A stretch of DNA of 8,743 nt from Candidatus Uhrbacteria bacterium RIFCSPHIGHO2_02_FULL_57_19 (GTDB lineage Bacteria; Patescibacteriota; Patescibacteriia; 2-12-FULL-57-11), in NCBI GenBank assembly GCA_001791115.1, contig MGDZ01000017.1, forward strand, positions 1 through 8,743. The letters are read 5' to 3'. The stretch's first letter is position 1; each line of letters starts with the position of its first letter. The position numbers and the translations under genes are program-made. Below the pieces are notes generated by a model, which searched no databases, was not told the origin of the DNA, and saw nothing but the letters and a program-made list of their open reading frames with translations. Positions 4,978 to 8,743 of the stretch are shown here, piece after piece.

Positions 4978-6387
4978 ATGAAGAAGTTTCTGTTGTGCGC
5001 GGCGACGATCGCCGCAACGATGGCCGGGGCGAACGAGGCCCTGGCGCAGGACGAGGGGCAGGGTTGCGACGCAAGTCTGCAGACCTGCCAGGGAGATCTC
5101 CAGGATGCTCAGGAGGATCTCCAGGAGTGCCAGTCCGACCTCGGCGAGTGCCGAGGTGAGAGGGACTGGTGCGCCGAGGTCCTGGCCAATGCCTGCAAGC
5201 CGCGGGCCGGGCAGGACGGCGACTGCCAGAAGATCTGCGAACGCACCCACGGCCGATGGGTGGACGGTGCCTGCGAGTGCAACTCCGGTTTCCATCACCC
5301 GCGGAGAAATCCGTGCCTGTGCGTCACCAACGAGCGCCGCCCACGCGGCGGCCCGGACGATCCACGCCCGCCGCCTCCGCCCCCGCCGCCTCACGGCGTC
5401 TTCTGTCCCGAAGGTACAGCACGGGTGGGCCAGTCCCACCCCGGTGACGCCGATTGTGACGGCGTGCTGGACGCGGTGGACAACTGCTCCCTGTATCACA
5501 ACCCGCCGGACATCGACACTAACGGCGACGGGGTCCTCGAGCAGCGGGACTACGACCACGACGGCCTCGGCGCGACCTGCGACGACCGGGATGACCTGGC
5601 GTTGCACGGAAGTGATCTCGCGCCGCTCGCGGCCCGCATCCAGGCCATCGAGGAGCGCCTGCGCGGTGTCACCGTCACGCCTCCTCCGCCAGGAGAGGCC
5701 CTGCCGGAAGGCCTTCGGGAGCGGTGGGAGGAACTGCTCGGACTCATCGAGCGGTTCAACCAGCTGGCGACGACCGTCGGGAGTCACACCCAGCAGATCG
5801 CCCGGCTCGACCGAGACCTGCGAGGACTCGACGGCCGAGTCGGTCGGCTCGAGAGGAGAGTAAGTGACATCGAGCGGCTGCTCGGTGAGCTCCAGCAGGG
5901 GCAAGCCAAGATTTTCCAGTTTTTCTGGCTCGACGGGGCGTACGTGGCCTTCCCGGGTCAAGGCGCCACGGTCTCGGGGTTGCTGGGCGAGTTTGGTCTG
6001 CGAATTGCCCAGTTCGGACCGTTCGCCGTTTCCGGTTCGGTCGGATTCGGCACCTCCGAGGATCAGTTCGCCTACTACCTGGGCGGACTGGGCGAATTCC
6101 TCCTGAATCATCCCAGCCGGGCCGCCCACTTCTCGCTGGGCGTGGGCTTCGCCGCCTTCGCCAACGAGCGAGCGCCTTTCGAAGATGACATCTTCGGATG
6201 GCGCGGTCTCTATCTCGAGCCGACGGCTTTCATCCGGCTCGGGGATGAGGCCCGGTCCCTGCGATTCCGGGCCGCCGTCCGCGTCGGCCTAGGCCAGTCA
6301 TTCTTTGGCAGTCAGGCCGCCACCGGATGGATGGACTCCGGGATGGCCGGATTGTCGCTGGGGATCTCCATCCCCGGCTTGCTCTAG
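4978..6387 (+). CDS. Secreted multidomain protein: Cys-heptad coiled coil, TSP3-like calcium motif, beta-rich C-terminus
   Basis: A 469-residue exported protein. A signal peptide (1-23, MKKFLL start, ALA before Q24) is likely cut by signal peptidase I. Residues 30-65 are heptads with Cys at the same position (C30, C37, C51, C58, C65), suggesting a disulfide-linked coiled coil. A Cys-rich segment follows (66-117), then eight consecutive prolines (131-138). Next is a thrombospondin type-3-like calcium region (157-206, DADCDGVLDAVDNC and DTNGDGVLEQRDYDHDG). A second coiled coil lies at about 213-309, with a PPPP break at 235-238. The last 155 residues alternate polar and hydrophobic with many Gly/aromatic positions, resembling a small outer-membrane beta-barrel; the end (ISIPGLL) lacks the classical terminal Phe. 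Function is unknown; a surface oligomer is a fair inference. GC-rich codon use differs from upstream genes. Start chosen by AGAAAGGA 7 nt upstream. A strong terminator follows 7 nt after the stop. Confidence 0.88.
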   Translation: MKKFLLCAATIAATMAGANEALAQDEGQGCDASLQTCQGDLQDAQEDLQECQSDLGECRGERDWCAEVLANACKPRAGQDGDCQKICERTHGRWVDGACECNSGFHHPRRNPCLCVTNERRPRGGPDDPRPPPPPPPPHGVFCPEGTARVGQSHPGDADCDGVLDAVDNCSLYHNPPDIDTNGDGVLEQRDYDHDGLGATCDDRDDLALHGSDLAPLAARIQAIEERLRGVTVTPPPPGEALPEGLRERWEELLGLIERFNQLATTVGSHTQQIARLDRDLRGLDGRVGRLERRVSDIERLLGELQQGQAKIFQFFWLDGAYVAFPGQGATVSGLLGEFGLRIAQFGPFAVSGSVGFGTSEDQFAYYLGGLGEFLLNHPSRAAHFSLGVGFAAFANERAPFEDDIFGWRGLYLEPTAFIRLGDEARSLRFRAAVRVGLGQSFFGSQAATGWMDSGMAGLSLGISIPGLL

Positions 6388-6394
6388 GACCTCG

Positions 6395-6443
6395 GGTGGG
6401 GCGGGGGAGTGTAACGACTCCCTCGCCCCACCAAAACTTTTTT
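6395..6443 (+). terminator. Strong Rho-independent terminator
   Basis: The 16-nt arms 6395-6410 and 6417-6432 pair completely (one G.U), loop GTAACG (6411-6416), then AAAAC and TTTTTT (6438-6443). It ends transcription of the secreted-protein gene, so the lipoprotein gene downstream needs its own promoter. Confidence 0.93.
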
Positions 6444-6556
6444 GCAAGCAATATCCGTGGAGAGATTGAAAGATGTCTCCGCAGATGTTCCTTGAAAGAA
6501 CAGAGATCAGAAGTCAGACGTCGGGTGTTCGTTCGTGCAACGAGCCGCGCGACCCG

Positions 6557-6573
6557 CCTGCCGGCAAGGCAGG
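6557..6573. repeat. Degenerate palindromic repeat, copy in element C
   Basis: CCTGCC (6557-6562) and GGCAGG (6568-6573) around loop GGCAA: a shortened relative of the 20-bp palindrome at 4343-4362. Confidence 0.75.
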
Positions 6574-6588
6574 TTTTAAAGATATCCT

Positions 6589-6616
6589 CCTGTCTTCCTG
6601 CCTATCGGCAGACAGG
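6589..6616. repeat. Degenerate palindromic repeat, second copy in element C
   Basis: CCTGTC (6589-6594) pairs with GACAGG (6611-6616), and TGCC (6599-6602) with GGCA (6607-6610) around TATC; an unpaired TTCC sits on one side. It is a diverged member of the same palindrome family, separated by an A+T-rich 15-nt spacer from the copy at 6557. Confidence 0.7.
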
Positions 6617-6658
6617 TAGGTCGTCGGTTCATTGCGCGGACGAACAAAATCGTCCCCA

Positions 6659-6701
6659 AGCGTAGGCGTGGTGCCAACGCTCGCGGGACAACAACCCCGC
6701 G
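6659..6701 (+). other. Two hairpins immediately upstream of the lipoprotein ribosome binding site
   Basis: AGCGT/ACGCT (6659-6663 with 6677-6681) closes over GGC/GCC with loop GTGGT. Then CGCGGG/CCCGCG (6682-6687 with 6696-6701) carries the loop ACAACAAC. The strong Shine-Dalgarno AAGGAG (6703-6708) follows directly, 7 nt before the ATG at 6716, leaving the ribosome site just outside the structure. Confidence 0.55.
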
Positions 6702-6715
6702 GAAGGAGAAAGGTC

Positions 6716-8641
6716 ATGGAGACGTCCAGGATGTTCATGTTCGTGGCGGCTCTCGCATTCGCGGGGCTGCTGGCTGGTTGTCCGGATCGCGCCCAGGTGG
6801 GCGCGGAGATCTGCGGCAACGGCGAGGACGACGACGGCGACGGCGAAGTCGACGAGGGCTGTCAGGTCGAGCCGGACGCCGGTCCGGAGGAGGACGGCGG
6901 CGCAGGCGACGAAGACGGCGACGGATTCGACCTCTGCAAGGAGGACGAAGATCCGGTCGACGACGAGTGCGACTGCGACGACGACAACGCCGACATCCAC
7001 CCGCAGGAGTCCGAGACTTCCTGCACCGAGCGCACGGACCTCGACGAGGACTGCGACGGTCTCGTCAACTGTGACGATCCCGATTGCGCCGGCCGGGGAG
7101 AGTGCCCGGGTGTCGTCTGCGAGGACGACGAGGATTGCGAGGACGACGACGTCGTTTGTACCGACGAGGACTGCCAGGACGGCGAGTGCCGCTTCTCGCA
7201 GATGGACTCGCGGTGCGACGACGCCGAAGTCTGCGACCCGGACGATCCGGACGCCGACAATGACACGGGTTGTGTCGAGCGGTGCGAGGACGATTCGGAT
7301 TGCGAGAATGACGAGGTTTGCGACGGCGGTGAGTGCGTCGAGGTCGAGTGCACCCGCGATTCGGATTGCGATGACGGGTTCGACTGCACGCGGGACGATT
7401 GCGTGCGGAACGACTGCGTCTTCGAGCCGGACAACGACCTCTGCGGAAACAACGAGGTCTGCAATCCGGACGATTCGGACGCGGATGTCGACGGGTGTGT
7501 CGAGCAGTGCGAGTGCGACAGTGACTCGGACTGCGATGACAGCGACTTCTGCAACGGCGAAGAGCAGTGCGACGGTTGTGATTGCCAGGAGGGCGAGGAG
7601 CCCGACTGCGACGACAGCGTTGCCTGCACCGAGGACTCGTGTTCCGAGGCCCTCGACCGTTGCCGGAACATCTCCGACCACGATTTCTGTCAGGATCGCG
7701 GGGACAATCTGTGCGTTCCCGACGACCCCGACGCAGACGTCGCCGGCTGCGTCTCGCTGGAATGCGAGAACGACGCCGACTGCTCGGATGGCCAGTATTG
7801 CAATGGCTCCGAGTGGTGCGACGGGGACAGCGAGTGCCGCGCCGGCACGACTGTCGTCTGCAATGACGGCAACGCCGGCACCTCGGATGCCTGCGACGAG
7901 GCCACCGATCGTTGCGTCTACACGCCAATCCAGGAAGTTTGTGGGAACGGCTTGGACGACGACAATGATGGGGTCGTGGACGACGGTTGCGCCGAAGAGC
8001 TCTGCACGGACATCGTGGACAACGATGGTGACGGGCAGATCAACGAGGGTTGCGCTGAGATCTGCGGCGACGGGATTGATAACGACCGCGACGGCCTCAC
8101 CGACGAGGGTTGCGGCGGCGCCTGCAATCAGCCCAACACCGTTTACCTCCAGGCCGCGAGCGGGGCAGTGGGCAACCACACGCACTACTCGGACCTGGAG
8201 TCAGCCGACGCCTTCTGCGGCGCCGGTTGGAACGGACTCACCGACGACGCCGCGCCGTATGAGTGGACGCAGACGGCTTCCAACGGCCTGCACACCATCA
8301 ATGTGCGCGGGACCGACGGAAACTACTACGTTCACATTCCGGACGGAGTGGCCGGCCACGCCTGCGCGGTTCGCGCCGGTTGGACGGTCACGGTGCGGAT
8401 CGCAGGCGTCGATCGGGCAGTGGCCGCCTACGACGCCAATCGCACCAGCATCGCGGCCAACAACGCGGTGCTGGCTCACGAGGAGGGGGGATGGTGCAAT
8501 ATCATCGCCTGCCTCGGAGGGTCGAGTTGTGAGCTCGATTGCGACAACGGAGCGGACGACGACGGTGACGGTCTCACCGACTGCAACGACGTCGACTGCG
8601 ACCAGAACCGGGTCTACCGACCGGCTGGTCTCTGTCCGTAG
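6716..8641 (+). CDS. Acidic Cys/Asp-rich surface lipoprotein with calcium-motif repeats
   Basis: A 641-residue lipoprotein. Signal peptide 1-21 ends in the lipobox LLAGC, so C22 should be lipidated and anchor the protein outside the membrane. C-x-(N/D)-G-x-D-x-D-x-D-G-x-x-x-(E/D)-G-C modules occur at 33-49, 409-425, 430-446 and 450-466, with a variant at 609-628. Residues 66-118 match the MopE-type putative metal-binding motif (DGDGFDLC, DCDDDNADIHPQ, DEDCDG). Residues 135-400 hold about 3.5 copies of a 55-85-residue Cys-rich module, three ending PDD(P/S)DAD...GCVxxC. Residues 470-600 form a different, Trp/Tyr-containing domain I do not recognise. The protein is strikingly Asp/Glu-rich and should bind many Ca2+ ions. 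The frame is open upstream to 6632, but 6716 is preferred for its Shine-Dalgarno AAGGAG and intact signal sequence. Such proteins are typical of Myxococcota-like bacteria. Function is otherwise unknown. Confidence 0.88.
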   Translation: METSRMFMFVAALAFAGLLAGCPDRAQVGAEICGNGEDDDGDGEVDEGCQVEPDAGPEEDGGAGDEDGDGFDLCKEDEDPVDDECDCDDDNADIHPQESETSCTERTDLDEDCDGLVNCDDPDCAGRGECPGVVCEDDEDCEDDDVVCTDEDCQDGECRFSQMDSRCDDAEVCDPDDPDADNDTGCVERCEDDSDCENDEVCDGGECVEVECTRDSDCDDGFDCTRDDCVRNDCVFEPDNDLCGNNEVCNPDDSDADVDGCVEQCECDSDSDCDDSDFCNGEEQCDGCDCQEGEEPDCDDSVACTEDSCSEALDRCRNISDHDFCQDRGDNLCVPDDPDADVAGCVSLECENDADCSDGQYCNGSEWCDGDSECRAGTTVVCNDGNAGTSDACDEATDRCVYTPIQEVCGNGLDDDNDGVVDDGCAEELCTDIVDNDGDGQINEGCAEICGDGIDNDRDGLTDEGCGGACNQPNTVYLQAASGAVGNHTHYSDLESADAFCGAGWNGLTDDAAPYEWTQTASNGLHTINVRGTDGNYYVHIPDGVAGHACAVRAGWTVTVRIAGVDRAVAAYDANRTSIAANNAVLAHEEGGWCNIIACLGGSSCELDCDNGADDDGDGLTDCNDVDCDQNRVYRPAGLCP

Positions 8642-8656
8642 TTCCTACCGAAACAA

Positions 8657-8678
8657 ATCCGTCCGATCGCGGACGGAT
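8657..8678 (+). other. Hairpin after the lipoprotein stop codon
   Basis: ATCCGTCCG (8657-8665) pairs perfectly with CGGACGGAT (8670-8678), loop ATCG. It lacks a T-run and precedes the true terminator; probably a 3' stability hairpin. Confidence 0.6.
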
Positions 8679-8690
8679 CCCGCCTACGAG

Positions 8691-8726
8691 CCCCCAGCTG
8701 GCTATTACAGCAGCTGGGGGTTTTTT
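8691..8726 (+). terminator. Strong Rho-independent terminator after the lipoprotein gene
   Basis: CCCCCAGCTG (8691-8700) pairs perfectly with CAGCTGGGGG (8711-8720), 10-nt loop, then TTTTTT (8721-8726). The remaining 17 nt of the window hold nothing recognisable. Confidence 0.93.
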
Positions 8727-8743
8727 CTTACATCCAAAATCAA

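Larger units (their letters stand above)
6526..6646 (+). other. Structured leader element C upstream of the lipoprotein gene
   Basis: A long imperfect helix encloses two palindromic repeats. Base stem: TGTTCGTTCGTGCAA (6526-6540) pairs with TTGCGCGGACGAACA (6632-6646), 15 bp with two G.U. After a C.A mismatch it continues with GAGCCG/CGGTTC (6542-6547 with 6625-6630), a bulged C6548, and GCGACC/GGTCGT (6549-6554 with 6619-6624). Upstream, 6444-6525 holds a stem GTGGAGA/TCTCCGC and TGTTC/GAACA but no gene and no convincing promoter. No sequence similarity to elements A and B is visible, though the long outer helix with internal palindromes is similar in design. Confidence 0.6.

Noticed and set aside
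4854..5159. ATG preceded by GGGAGG at 4845-4850, possible leader peptide
   Set aside because: Spacing is only 3 nt, the frame runs into the secreted-protein gene in another register, and the GGGAGG is better explained by the alternative pairings.
4825..6129. 434-codon open frame on the minus strand opposite the secreted-protein gene
   Set aside because: Shadow of a GC-rich gene; no start signals, and it runs through the structured leader.
6557..6616. Palindromes as a CRISPR array
   Set aside because: Only two degenerate copies with a 15-nt spacer, no cas genes, and the units are internal hairpins of a larger stem.
6632..6715. Upstream start for the lipoprotein (28 extra residues)
   Set aside because: It would bury the signal peptide behind a basic extension and ignore AAGGAG placed 7 nt before the ATG at 6716.
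6629..8185. 518-codon open frame on the minus strand opposite the lipoprotein gene
   Set aside because: It is a by-product of the Asp-rich (GAC) coding strand: GTC reads as Val on the other strand, giving a monotonous Val/Ala/Ile protein. No ribosome site, and the + strand gene has a signal peptide, lipobox and repeats.

Overview
The first half (about 1-4160) reads like a Patescibacteria (CPR, Parcubacteria-like) chromosome. Small genes are packed on one strand, two of them have -10 boxes 6-9 nt before the start codon (likely leaderless mRNAs), and the 20-bp palindrome CCTGCCTGCCGGCAGGCAGG and its degenerate relatives occur in the non-coding DNA. TGA is used as a stop, so the code is standard. 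The lineage call is inference from style, not from a marker gene.

Layout, all on the + strand. 54-3536: a membrane/envelope gene run comprising an AI-2E-type permease, a single-pass protein of unknown function, a polytopic membrane protein of unknown function, and a membrane-anchored HtrA-like protein with PDZ whose catalytic triad is gone. 3549-4157: a Wzz-like chain-length protein with its own promoter, ended by a hairpin terminator (4190-4216). 4158-4977: 820 nt with no credible gene. 4978-6387: a secreted protein with a Cys-heptad coiled coil, a thrombospondin-3-like calcium motif and a beta-rich C-terminus. 6388-6715: a terminator and a second structured leader. 6716-8641: a very acidic, Cys-rich lipoprotein, followed by a strong terminator.

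The main discovery candidate is in 4158-4977. Two elements (A, 4223-4406; B, 4681-4842) fold into the same architecture: a terminal helix of about 24-25 bp with a conserved bulged G, an identical-type internal loop, a 15-bp second helix, then inner hairpins. The outer helix differs in sequence between copies, yet both arms changed together, and the mismatches are mostly G.U pairs on the + strand. That is the signature of a selected RNA structure rather than of a transposon end. Copy A carries the 20-bp palindrome inserted exactly inside one strand of the second helix. Copy B lies downstream of a good promoter (4511-4539) and upstream of the secreted-protein gene, and its outer helix can compete with a downstream pairing, as in an attenuator. 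I do not recognise the RNA as a known class.

The two large downstream genes are visibly richer in G+C and in GAC/GAG codons than the upstream genes, and resemble secreted proteins of Myxococcota-type bacteria, so they may have been acquired. The palindrome family occurs in both compositional zones (4343-4362; 6557-6616), which argues that the window is one replicon.
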